Assembly (NCBI GenBank): GCA_015679605.1
Contig: JAAAVE010000698.1
Location: 1-14,725, forward strand
Source: Podila epigama
Lineage: Eukaryota; Mortierellomycota; Mortierellomycetes; Mortierellales; Mortierellaceae
Reading direction: 5' to 3'
DNA length: 14,725 bases
The notes under the pieces were generated by a model. It had not been told where the DNA came from. It ran no database searches and worked only from the letters and a program-made list of their open reading frames with translations. Positions 1 to 8,253 of the stretch are shown here, piece after piece. A program made the position numbers and the translations under genes. The first letter of the stretch is position 1. Every line of letters starts with the position of its first letter.

Positions 1-71
1 GACTACTGCCTGCTAACAAGCAGAAAACACATGAAGTGGAAACAAGACCACAGAGAAAGAAAGAGACTCAC

Positions 72-1009
72 CAGGCTTGGCGGTGGCGTAGTTGCGGAGG
101 GCCGAGAAGGCACCAACGTTGGCACGAACCTAGTGAGATGAAGTAGTGAAATAGACGAACGTTCACGTCAGTTAACAGCGCTCACAGAAAAAGTTGAAAA
201 AGGGAGCAAAAGGGAAAATAAAAAAATAATAGCAGCTATGAATATTTCCAGATCCGACCAGTCCCGATCCTCACAATGAAAGATTATGATTGAAGAAAAA
301 AAATATAATGTCGCCAGCATAAAAAACAATAAAGAGGTGATATTCACCATCATCCATCGTTGTCTCGAGATTTAGAAAAGATATTCAACAAGCCTGTGTA
401 CACATCATGTCAAATCATCTTGGATCTCCAGCATAATCCCAAAAATATTGTAAAAAAAATAATGATGCGAGATTGTGAAAAAACAAGTTGCTCGAGGAAT
501 GAAAAAGAGGTACAAAAGTCTCGAGAAAGGATGGTGCTTTGACAAGAAACTATAGAGACTTGTTTTGCTCTGATATCAGGTCAAGATTAATCTGAGGAGA
601 AAAGGGTTGCGAGATGGAGTATGAGAAAACGTGACCAGGCACGGGTGTAAGGAAGGAAGAATGTCAGGTTGTGATGATCTGACTCGGGCAGACAAGATGT
701 GTGGCGACGAGATTGAAGGGAAGATGAAGAGGCGGTTGATATGAAGGAAGTGTAAGGTGCAGCAGGTTCAAAAATGTGGAAGAAAATGTTTGTTGCGTAG
801 GATGACGGGTGGGATGGAGCATTGTGGGGCGATTGCTGTGATCAGAGCCACGGGTGGCGTAGATAAAGAGTAGATGGTCGATTTATGCTTGGAATCCAAA
901 GGCGATGGTGATGATGATTATTATTTGAAAGGAGATTACATACCACGGGGGAGCTGCGGGCCAAGGCAATGGCAGCAGGGCGGGCAGCGCGAGTAAGCGA
1001 TCTAAGCAT
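72..1009 (-). CDS. N-terminal part of a nuclear-encoded mitochondrial protein (partial, cut by window start)
   Basis: Two exons read on the minus strand: 1009-944 (22 codons, starting MLRSLTRAARPAAIALARSS) and 129-72 (58 nt, reading VRANVGAFSALRNYATAKP and ending in phase 1). The donor of exon 1 is GTATGT and that of exon 2 is GTGAGT; the acceptor before exon 2 is CTAG. The joined ~41 residues are rich in Arg, Ala and Ser, have no acidic residue and end in an NYAT motif, which is the typical form of a mitochondrial matrix presequence with its cleavage region. The mature protein lies beyond position 1, so the enzyme cannot be named. The last bases of the window on this strand offer several acceptor AGs, so the third exon start is undecided. 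The intron of 814 nt between the exons is long for this window, and a small exon inside it could have been missed. Confidence 0.55.
130..943 (-). other. Long first intron of the mitochondrial-protein gene
   Basis: This 814-nt stretch lies between the donor GTATGT (positions 943-938) and the acceptor CTAG (131-130). On the gene strand it is CT-rich, and a GTTAACTGAC-like branch region lies about 40 nt before the acceptor. I see no convincing conserved coding segment on either strand. Housekeeping genes in fungi often carry the longest intron right after the first short exon, and such introns can hold regulatory sequence, but nothing specific is recognised here. Confidence 0.45.
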
Positions 1010-1205
1010 GGTGGTAATGTACAAAGACGGGTAGGGAGAGTGGAGAGAGAAGAGATGATGGGAATCAAAACGAAAAAAGGTGAATCCCCTTCCTCTTCCC
1101 GCCTTGCTGTTTTGTGGCTTGGGAGATTTTTCTTTATTTTTTTGTGTGTGTGTCCCTTTGGGGTGAACGAGCTGAACATTTATTGTGGTATGGGTGAGCA
1201 ATTAT

Positions 1206-1211
1206 TTTATT
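1206..1211 (-). terminator. Candidate poly(A) signal AATAAA of the Kre9/Knh1-like gene
   Basis: A canonical AATAAA on the minus strand, about 80 nt past the stop codon at 1293-1295, within an A/T-rich stretch. Position and strand fit 3' end formation of the GPI-protein gene before the start of the next minus-strand gene at 1009. Confidence 0.4.
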
Positions 1212-1292
1212 TGGGCAATAATTATGTTGATGCTTTCGCTTCTGATATCCGTTGCTACTTTTGATATCGGTTGCAAACCTCCATACGCTCGT

Positions 1293-1967
1293 TCACATCA
1301 TCAAAAAGGCAAATAGACATGAACCACCGAGTACAAATGTACTGACAATGGCCTGTGGAAGGACAAACGCAGCGGTATTTGTACTGGACACTGACTCGCC
1401 AGGCTCTTGCGTCTTGGTGTCAGCCTCTCCACCAGGCTTTGGTGCCGCTGTCCCGCTACGCTCAATCGTGAACACACTCGACTCGTAGACAGGATCAGTG
1501 CCATCATTTGAAAACTGAACTTGGAACGCCTAAGTTGTTGACATATTTCGCACACATACTTTGGTCAGCAAAAAAAGGTAAGGAGGGCTTAAAGAAGGAG
1601 GATGGAAGATAACCCATTGTGTAATAACCATATCAAAGCGCTTTACCTTGCCATACTGAGCGAGATCTTTGGGTACTGTGTACTGTAGTTTACGTTGACC
1701 ATCATAGTTGTTGGCAATATTGGCGACGATTCCATCTTGAAGGCAAAAGTCGCTCTGGCTGCACTTGCCACCAATGACAACCAGACTCACTTGCCAGGCC
1801 TTAACCTTGTCTGTTTTGTCGTTCTTGACGACAATATCATACGTACTCCCAGGTGTCCAGACTGTACTGTCATTTGGTGTTGTGAAGGTTATCGCTCCAG
1901 AGACAACGACAGCTGCCTCAATCAAGAGCAGCACAATAAAGAACGGCGTCAGGATGTTTGACCGCAT
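1293..1967 (-). CDS. Small GPI-anchored cell-surface protein with Kre9/Knh1-type N-terminal domain
   Basis: Two exons, 1967-1614 (118 codons) and 1529-1293, join in phase 0 at a TGG codon (...DMVITQW | AFQVQFSN...) to give 196 residues. The intron (1613-1530) starts with the weaker donor GTTATC and ends ACTTAG. Residues 1-24 form a signal peptide. Residues ~26-138 show the Kre9/Knh1 N-terminal-like fold seen in Ser/Thr-rich GPI proteins: ITFTTPND, a WTPGSTYDIVV segment, two cysteines (69, 75) and the FxVQFSNDGTDPVYESSVFTI ending. A short Ser/Thr/Pro/Glu linker (139-170) follows, then a hydrophobic tail to the C-terminus (171-196), as in a GPI-attachment signal with the omega site near the SST at 166-168. 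Relatives are secreted surface proteins; Kre9 itself acts in beta-1,6-glucan assembly, but the role of these small members is mostly unknown. ATG 1967 is the first in-frame ATG, although the frame stays open ~100 codons upstream without one. Confidence 0.86.
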
Positions 1968-2691
1968 AGTCAAGAAGATGGGTGTGAAGGTGTAGTTGAT
2001 GTCTGTATACAGGTTGACAAAGTTGATAAGCACCCTGAACACCCTGAACAAGAACGTATGATATGACGACTCTGGAAAGTAAGAGGAGAACAAAAGTTTG
2101 AGGCGAGTGAAGAGGGGAGAAAAAAAGTACTGGACGATGGATTCTGTGAGTACTTTCAATGGAAGGAAGAGGAAACTTGGTTTGGTGAGTTGACGAGAGA
2201 GACAACTTGGCGAGGCAAAGGGGTAAAGTAGGAGGGACAAAAGAAAAGAGAGATAGGATGGGGTTGCGTTGGTGGACAAGTGCTTTTTTTGAGCTGGGAT
2301 AGATGAGAATTATCGGGTCACTTTATATATTTACACAAGAGAAGAAGAGAAAAAAAATAAACGGTCTGAAAGGAATTTGAATGAGAAAAAAAAGAAGAGG
2401 CGATGCAAAAACGTTGAAAAGAGTGGAATTGAGAGAGAAAGAGAGAAAGAGAAAGAGAGAGAGAACAGTGGGGAACAAACAAACACACAACCAACCCGTG
2501 AGACGCTTTTGGTTGAATGCTGTTTGGTTGTTTTGGTTGGTGTTGGGTCTTGCACAAAGGTCACACGCACTGCCATTTTTTCACTCCAGGGAAAAAATAC
2601 GCCCTTTGTTGACTGCAAGGGGTCATAAAAAAGGTAGCCGAGGTTTTGGATGGCTGTGTCTGTCCACGTCACCACCAATGTAATTAAATGT
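1968..2691 (-). promoter_or_regulatory. Promoter and long pyrimidine-rich leader of the Kre9/Knh1-like gene; 3' region of the SANT gene
   Basis: No gene is seen in this 724-bp gap. Read on the minus strand, most of 1970-2470 is C/T-rich. A TATATAAAG box lies at 2321-2329, about 355 nt before the ATG at 1967, which would give a leader of up to ~320 nt. The part nearest 2691 should hold the 3' UTR of the SANT/Myb-like gene. Open frames here are low-complexity Leu/Ser/Phe strings produced by the pyrimidine bias, not genes. Confidence 0.45.
2431..2464. repeat. GA/GAAA microsatellite
   Basis: A run of GAGA and GAAA units with no other bases over about 34 bp, within the purine-rich (plus strand) region upstream of the Kre9/Knh1-like gene. 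Such homopurine-homopyrimidine tracts are common in fungal promoters and can vary in length between strains. Confidence 0.8.
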
Positions 2692-3641
2692 TTACTATTG
2701 AGGATTGAGATGGGCAGGGTGAGAAAAAGCAGGTCAGTGTGTGTCCCCATCCCAGCCCCATATCGGGTATCATAGCCACTTTTTATGTCATGCTCTTACC
2801 TCCATCTCCACATCCTCGTCATCAGGTGTCGAGGCTAACTTCTTGGCGTTTGGCCATGTCTCTTCTATAGCCTTGGCGACCAGTCCATCGTCGTCAGCAA
2901 CAAGCGTACCAGCCTTCCAAGTACCATATTTGAGACCGATAGCCTTGTTCAACTCGAACTCCCGTGCCATGTCCTGTTCATTGCCCTTCCAATCCTTGTA
3001 CAACTGCAAGTTTTGACGTCCCATCAAGCGCATCGCCTTCATACGAAGATCATTACCACTCTAAAAACACAATATGGGAAAGAAAAAGGATGACAAATGA
3101 ACAAAACACCCCAACATAAAGATAAAAAGATAAAATGCTAGCTATAGCCTTCAAGTAAAACCATGCCTTACCCACGCTGGAAGATATTCTTCTGAAATCT
3201 CCCTAAAGTGTCCAATGCCGTGCTTCTCAATACCCTTGATCAAGAGCTCCCTTTCCTTCTCGGTCCACTTTCTGGCCACCTCCGCCTTGGCTCCCTTTGG
3301 AGGTCGGAAGTAACTATGCAAGAGAGAATGGCCTCTTGTCAGGCATGTGCCATCCACCATATGATACCAACTTGCACATCAGCTCTTCAAAAGAAACACA
3401 TATTTTTTTTTCCTCCTTACTCTTGGTTCAAGGTACCGTCAGGATGAATCATGTTCTTGGTGATGGGAAACTCATCTCTGACACAGAACTTTAGGCGAAT
3501 CTCATTGATCCTTTGCTGGCGTGCATCAAAGACTCTCTTTTCAGTCTTTGGAACGGGATCTTGCTCCTTTTGATCCTGCAAAAGCTTCTTGTCAATGTCC
3601 ACAGGTGATGCCTCGACAGTCTTTGTCTCCATGTCAGTCAT
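2692..3641 (-). CDS. SANT/Myb-like domain protein, probably nuclear
   Basis: Exons 3641-3421, 3313-3172, 3060-2800 and a final TAA at 2694-2692 give 208 residues. Introns of 107, 111 and 105 nt have donors GTAAGG, GTAAGG and GTAAGA and TAG acceptors; the reading frame is kept at each join (D74 split, then W121|S122). Residues 89-138 form one SANT/Myb-like repeat: KWTEKERELLIKGIEKHG, then FREISEEYLPAW and SGNDLRMKAMRLMGRQ. The first aromatic anchor is W90, the second is Phe instead of Trp (F110), and the third region has W121. The rest is charged: an acidic/Gln N-terminus and an acidic tail (STPDDEDVEME). Single SANT repeats occur in chromatin and transcription factors, and some bind proteins rather than DNA, so no target can be named. 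If the last intron is not removed, translation stops at 2788 after three extra residues (VRA), which hardly changes the protein. Confidence 0.8.
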
Positions 3642-3781
3642 CTTGTGAAATCGATGTGTTCGAGTTGTTCAAGTTGGATGTCAATGCATGCAAAAACCTG
3701 TTCAAAAAAGGGAAATGGTGGCGCAAGATATAAAAACATCCCACAGCGCGTCGTAGTACCCCTTAAATTATTTTCTTTTTT
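3642..3781 (-). promoter_or_regulatory. Short spacer: end of ERV2 and promoter of the SANT gene
   Basis: Only 140 bp separate the ERV2 stop (3782) from the SANT-gene ATG (3641), both on the minus strand. The spacer must hold the ERV2 3' end and the downstream promoter. A TATAAAA-like A/T patch lies at 3730-3736 (plus-strand orientation) and an ATGCATGCA motif near 3684. No firm promoter element in the right orientation can be assigned. Confidence 0.3.
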
Positions 3782-4773
3782 TTATTCTGCATCTTTCACG
3801 ATCGATAACTTTTGATCGCCTGCAACAAGGGCCTCCGCACCTGGCTCGTCGGCACACCCACACTTGTAGACATCCGCAAGTGTACTACAGTCAAATTCGG
3901 GCTTTCCTAGTCTGGCATTGACGATATTATGGACAGCGCATGACCAATTCGAGAGCGATGCGCGGGACGATGTCTGTGGAGGATGTTTTTTCAGAATCAA
4001 TTGAAAGTGGGTGGCACTGAGATTTGGACATAAAAGAGTTTGGTGTGAAGGGTCACGTCCAGGTTGGTCAAAAAGTGATCAAGGGATGATGGTTTGAAGT
4101 TGAGTAGACACCAAAATAAAGGATGCAGGACAAGTAGCAAAGAGAGTAAGATCAAACCCCAGATGTCATCAACAAGGAGACAGGAGAACGGGAAAGAGAG
4201 GGAGAAAAGTCGTACAGTCGTAAGCAAAATGAGTATCCATTGCACTTTAACAATATGAAATAGAAAAACTGAGTATTGTCGTGCGTAGTTACCATTCTCC
4301 ACAAGGGTAGAGTCGCGAGAGTAGAAAGATCCATTGCTTCATTGCGGCTCTTTCATCTGGTCTGGGCTTTTCAGGGTATCTTGAGGCCATCGTGTGGAGA
4401 AGCTTCCACGTTGCACGTCCCAACTCTGCTCTAAAATTGGGGCCAACGGGCGGACAATCGTGGGTGGGTCAGCATTGACCTTTTTTGCTTTATCTGTTAG
4501 TCGAATTGCATGAGGGTAAGAGTAATGGATAGAAGAGTCATACTTTGCCGTTTCATTGCCAAGTTTTGGCATAATGGTCCCTCCCTCATTCAAAGACGGG
4601 TCCACTGGTATGCTGGACTCTAGGTCGCTTTCGAACGATTGTTGTGATAGCTCAAACTTGCTCTTGGGATCCAGCAGAAAGAGGGTAGGGAGAGCTACAA
4701 GGCCAACAAAGCAGATTGCCAAGAGGACCAATGGAGTGCGAATACGGAAAATCTTGTGTAGTGAACTTGACAT
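3782..4773 (-). CDS. ERV2: ERV2-type FAD-linked sulfhydryl oxidase of the endoplasmic reticulum
   Basis: Exons 4773-4544, 4430-4293 and 4016-3782 give 200 residues; introns of 113 nt (GTATGA...TTTTAG) and 276 nt (GTAACT...CTCAG) are removed with frame kept. The protein oxidises thiols to disulfides with O2 through FAD and passes disulfides to PDI in the ER lumen. A type II signal-anchor lies at ~14-34. The Erv/ALR domain runs ~68-178: MPKLGNETAKAELGRATWKL, HTMASRYP, the redox pair C120-G-E-C123, W147-S-C149-A-V-H-N-I-V-N, LGKPEFDC166, and the C-terminal shuttle pair C175-G-C177. The spacing of all six cysteines matches the active, structural and CxC shuttle cysteines that define yeast Erv2. 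Mitochondrial Erv1 has its shuttle pair at the N-terminus, and none is present here. ATG 4773 is the first in-frame ATG. It lies head-to-head with TRS65. An N-glycosylation sequon is at N72. Confidence 0.95.
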
Positions 4774-4987
4774 TTGTTCAGAGTTCAATGAGGAGAGTGA
4801 TGGTGTTGTGGCAATGTCGTTTGTGGGAGAAGTTGAAAGGAAAGGGATCTCATGGAGGAAGTGAGCCAAAAAGGACGACCTTTGATAAAGGTACAGAACA
4901 AAAGTTAAAAAGTGACTGTCCCCCTTTGTCTCTTAACCATAACCATCATCATCCTGTCACCACCTCAACTCATTCCTCCACCCCAAC
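4774..4987. promoter_or_regulatory. Divergent promoter shared by ERV2 and TRS65
   Basis: The two start codons face away from each other across 214 bp. Inside are a CCCCT stress-response-like element (4921-4925), an imperfect palindrome around GATA (CCTTTGATAAAGG, 4879-4891) and a C/A-rich stretch directly before the TRS65 ATG. There is no clear TATA box. A short upstream ORF for ERV2 lies at 4785-4853. Promoter function follows from the gene arrangement; the individual sites are pattern matches only. Confidence 0.55.
4785..4853 (-). promoter_or_regulatory. Possible upstream ORF (22 codons) ahead of ERV2
   Basis: An ATG at 4853-4851 on the minus strand, in a different frame from ERV2, opens 22 codons (MRSLSFQLLPQ..., ending HHHSPH) and stops with TGA at 4787-4785, 11 nt before the ERV2 ATG at 4773. 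If transcription starts upstream of 4853, ribosomes would meet this ATG first, which could lower ERV2 translation. Whether the transcript includes it is unknown. Confidence 0.35.
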
Positions 4988-7900
4988 ATGAGGTCGATTG
5001 AATCCCTGTTTAACGACTCGCATTGGGAGATTCGCATCCCGAATGCTCGCATCGAATCACTTGAGGAAGACTATAAAACCGTCATTACCGCCAAACCCCG
5101 CACCCATGTCTTTTATGGCAAGTCGTAAATATTCAACAGCATAAAGAGAAAAGTGAGAAAAAGTTAACAGGTGATGGAAAAAGGTCAACCACACTCACCA
5201 TTCATTCTCATTGACTTTTCAACGAACCCAACCATCGCTTTACGGCGCAACAGATGAAACCGTCCTTTTCTTTCTTCAGATTGCACTTCCCGATGACCTG
5301 TCCACGCTTCACGAGGATACTGGGCGTCAAGTTCAAGAGTTCTTTCAATCGCTAGAGATCCAGGTTGAAGCCGCGTTTGTAGACTCTCTTTCACTTGTCG
5401 CCTCGGCTGCTACGGCACCCAACCCCATGTACAGGAGTCCCAACGGAGCTCGACCCGCCAGTGCTCAGGCCGGTGGCGACAAGAGGCTATCGACGAATTC
5501 ACCTGGACCTTTTGGGCCGCGTCAAGGTGGCCCGCAAGACCAAGGACGTATCGACTCAACCATACTTTTCTCATACACGTACAATCCGTCCGAGCCAGGA
5601 AAGAAGATGGAGGTAAAACCGATTAATGGCCTCTGGACCGGCATCTTTCCATTCTCAGTCCCAGTCTGTAAGTTAGTTGCATCACTACTACTACTATACT
5701 TTTTCTTCTGGAATGCAGTGTCGCGTGCACAGTCTATTCAATTATTAACGGTAAAATGCCCCCTTCCGGATTTTGGACCTGCCTTTCAAACTACTTAGCA
5801 TATATCAGGACTAAGAGCCCCAATACCATGCTCATGCTTAGTGCACATGTGCAAACGCGACCAGAAGACCAAGTCGTGCCAGCTGCTGCTCCTGTTGATG
5901 ATCAATACAATTTGGAGTGCTTTACTATGTTCAATCTGCTAGAGGGACTCTCTGACGGTAACGTGAACTGAGTAAAGAGGGGAAGAGATGAAGATTTTAT
6001 TGCTCCTTATTATTCTTGGGTTGGTGGAAGAGACACTCATTTAATTGTTGTTTACGGTATAGATCCCGCTTTTATCTCGATGGCTGTTCCTCAACACCAT
6101 TACAGACCAGAGACACCACGGGCCCGTGTGCAGCCACCAGCGATGGCTCCAGTCTTGCGACGCAGTGTGAGGCGCACGATTGCAGTGAGGTCAGCATTGA
6201 ATGTCAGGATGCGTACAACGAGGGTGTCACCTATGGAGAACCCATTGATGATGTCAATTGAAGTGGAAAACAACTCTGAGCATGGTGCAAAGTTTAAGGT
6301 GACCAATCTGGATGTCGATGTCACTCATGCTGTTGTGACACCGTTGGACTCTGCAGAGTTAACAAAGGTATTGAACCGTTCTAAAGATTTTTTTTATTGT
6401 GTGAATGTCCGGCTTACTCTGAACGTTTACTAACCGGTTTATGACTCTACCACAGCTTCCAATGGTATTGCATTCCGTGGATCATGTCACGTTCCTTTAC
6501 TCAATATCGCTATTGGATAACCCTGGATCAGATGGGTCGATGGCAGCAATCACGACAAGCAGCCGCAACTCTAGCGAATTTCTGGTCACCTCAGGGACGC
6601 AGCTGGATAACCAGCGCCAAGTCACTATTATTCTCCAAGGAACGCCCGAGGTGGAAGGTGTCCAGGGTCAAACAATTCACTCTCGCTGGAACTGTTTCTT
6701 GGATGTGTCTGACTTGACAAGGCGGGACAATGCAAACGCGCCCGGAGCAGGACCAGGACCAGGACCATTGGCGCCATCTCAAAGGCAGATCTATGCTCCT
6801 CAGCCCTCACATGCCGCTCCTAGTGCGCTCACTTCGCAAAACAATGGTCATAACACTCCTCAGAATCACCTCCAACATCAGCTCCACCATCGGAACCAGT
6901 CATTGCCGTCTAGTCCTCAGCCTCAGCAAGCGCTTCAGAAAGGATCGGCACTTATGCGCCGTGTGTCGAGCAGTAGCAGCCCATCTACTCAGACCAACAG
7001 ACATTCTGCTGGCCCCAACTCTTTTGGCGAACCTCGCCCAAGGAGATCATCCCTCACGCCGTCAGCTGCTTCAGATGGTGCAGCACCTAGAGGTGCTCTA
7101 ACAAGCGCAAACAGAAAGAGTGTCATGGGAGGATGGGGATATGGTCGTTCAAATGAAAATCAAGGGTTGGCTCCAGTTCAGGAGGGCCAAGGCGGTCACC
7201 GTCCGCCCATTGTTGATAACGGCGCAGCTTTGAGTGAATCTGGTAGCAACGAAGATGATGCACCGCAACAATCTCACCATCATCAAAATGGCCAAATGCA
7301 GGGAAGCGGCAGACCAGCCATGATGAATGGTGATGTTCAATCCCCCGCGATAGGACCGAATCTTGCAAATCAAGCCTTGAACACCATCACACAAGGAAGA
7401 CCTGATCAAGATAACGGCGATGGCATTGTCGTTTCTTTTGCAGGTATAGATTCAATCCGCGTCAATGTTTTCTCACGCCATCGTATCAATTGAACATTAC
7501 TACAACACACGATACTCACTTTTTTTTTCCTTTCCTTTCTATTAGTTACGGATCGTGTGGTTGTCGGCAAGATCTTTAACTTGGAGATTTTCATTGTGAA
7601 CCGATCGCGACTTATCCGTCGCTATACGTTGGTTGTTCCTAACAGGAAGCGGGCCAAAGGAGGCGACCCGAGCCAGGGTTCCAAGATCCTGCCACCGCTG
7701 CCGAGTGGTGAGCGTGCCACGGTTCAAAATGTGCCTATTGACCCATATATGGAGGTGCCAGAGCTCTTGCGGCGTCATGTGGACAATGAGACGACTGAAG
7801 CGGACATCATCTGTCTCGAGAATAACGTCCGGTTAAGGTACGTTTCATTTGTGTTTTTGAGTTATTTCCTTATCAAAAGAAGGCTTCCCTGACTAACCCT

Positions 7901-8128
7901 ACTTCTTTTTTAAATTGTTTTAGCCCGTTATACCCATTGACCTGCCAAAACTTGAACTTGCGTTTTATTGCCATCAAGGAGCAGCTTCATACGATTGACT
8001 TGGTGCAGTTGGTCGATAATGACACTGGATTTGTCACGAATCTGAGAAACTGTCTCTGTTTTATGGCTGAGGCATCTTTTGGTGCTCTCAATGTTAACCT
8101 GTCAGAACCTCAAGTCAAAATTTCGTAG
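4988..8128 (+). CDS. TRS65: Trs65-type subunit of the TRAPPII trafficking complex
   Basis: Best model: exons 4988-5117, 5254-5667, 5799-5957, 6063-6367, 6456-7443, 7546-7837 and 7924-8128, 830 residues. Introns are 136 nt (GC-AG), 131, 105, 88, 102 and 86 nt, all phase-compatible. TRAPPII is a Rab exchange factor complex at the late Golgi; Trs65 helps it assemble as a dimer. Support is the order of family-like blocks: FYDETVLFFLQIALP near residue 43, VPVSYIRTKSPNTMLMLSAHV spanning the second intron, RRTIAVRSALNVRMRT, MSIEVENNS with an Ig-like strand pattern, and a C-terminal Ig-like domain (~666-830) with VVVGKIFNLEIFIVNRS and SPLYPLTCQNLNLRFIAIK...LVDNDTG. Residues ~426-659 are a low-complexity Gln/His/Ser/Pro insertion, so the protein is longer than yeast Trs65 (about 560). 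For intron 2 an acceptor at 5732 is also in frame and would add 22 residues; 5798 fits the family pattern better. Confidence 0.85.
5118..5253 (+). other. Probable GC-AG intron in TRS65
   Basis: The donor reads TATG|GCAAGT, the usual consensus for the minority GC-AG class, and the acceptor is CAACAG at 5253. The join gives GAT (Asp) and the sequence VFYDETVLFFLQ, which fits the expected Trs65 motif. The nearest GT donor (GTCGTA at 5122) leaves phase 2 and has no matching acceptor nearby. Confidence 0.7.
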
Positions 8129-8131
8129 TTG

Positions 8132-8137
8132 AATAAA
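8132..8137 (+). terminator. Poly(A) signal AATAAA directly after the TRS65 stop
   Basis: AATAAA begins four bases past the TRS65 stop codon (8126-8128) and is followed by a T-run. The spacer to the EMC10 ATG is only 125 bp, so a very short 3' UTR fits the compact arrangement. Confidence 0.5.
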
Positions 8138-8253
8138 TTCTTTTTTTGCTGGGAAATAATGCATTTTGAACATGGAGCCATTTTGAAGGCGCCAAAAGAA
8201 AAAAAAGACATCTCTTTCTCTTCATTGCCAATTCACGTTCATTCTCTCTCATC

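Noticed and set aside
883-1201. Overlapping minus-strand open frames with a poly-His string
   Set aside because: They arise from reading through the donor GTATGT into intron sequence, and from leader sequence upstream of ATG 1009.
1968-2279. In-frame upstream extension (~104 codons) of the Kre9/Knh1-like protein
   Set aside because: It has no ATG, is a Leu/Ser/Phe-rich string in pyrimidine-rich leader, and the signal peptide starts properly at the ATG at 1967.
4774-4869. N-terminal extension of ERV2 from a TTG codon
   Set aside because: There is no ATG in that frame before 4773, and the shorter form already has a normal signal-anchor.
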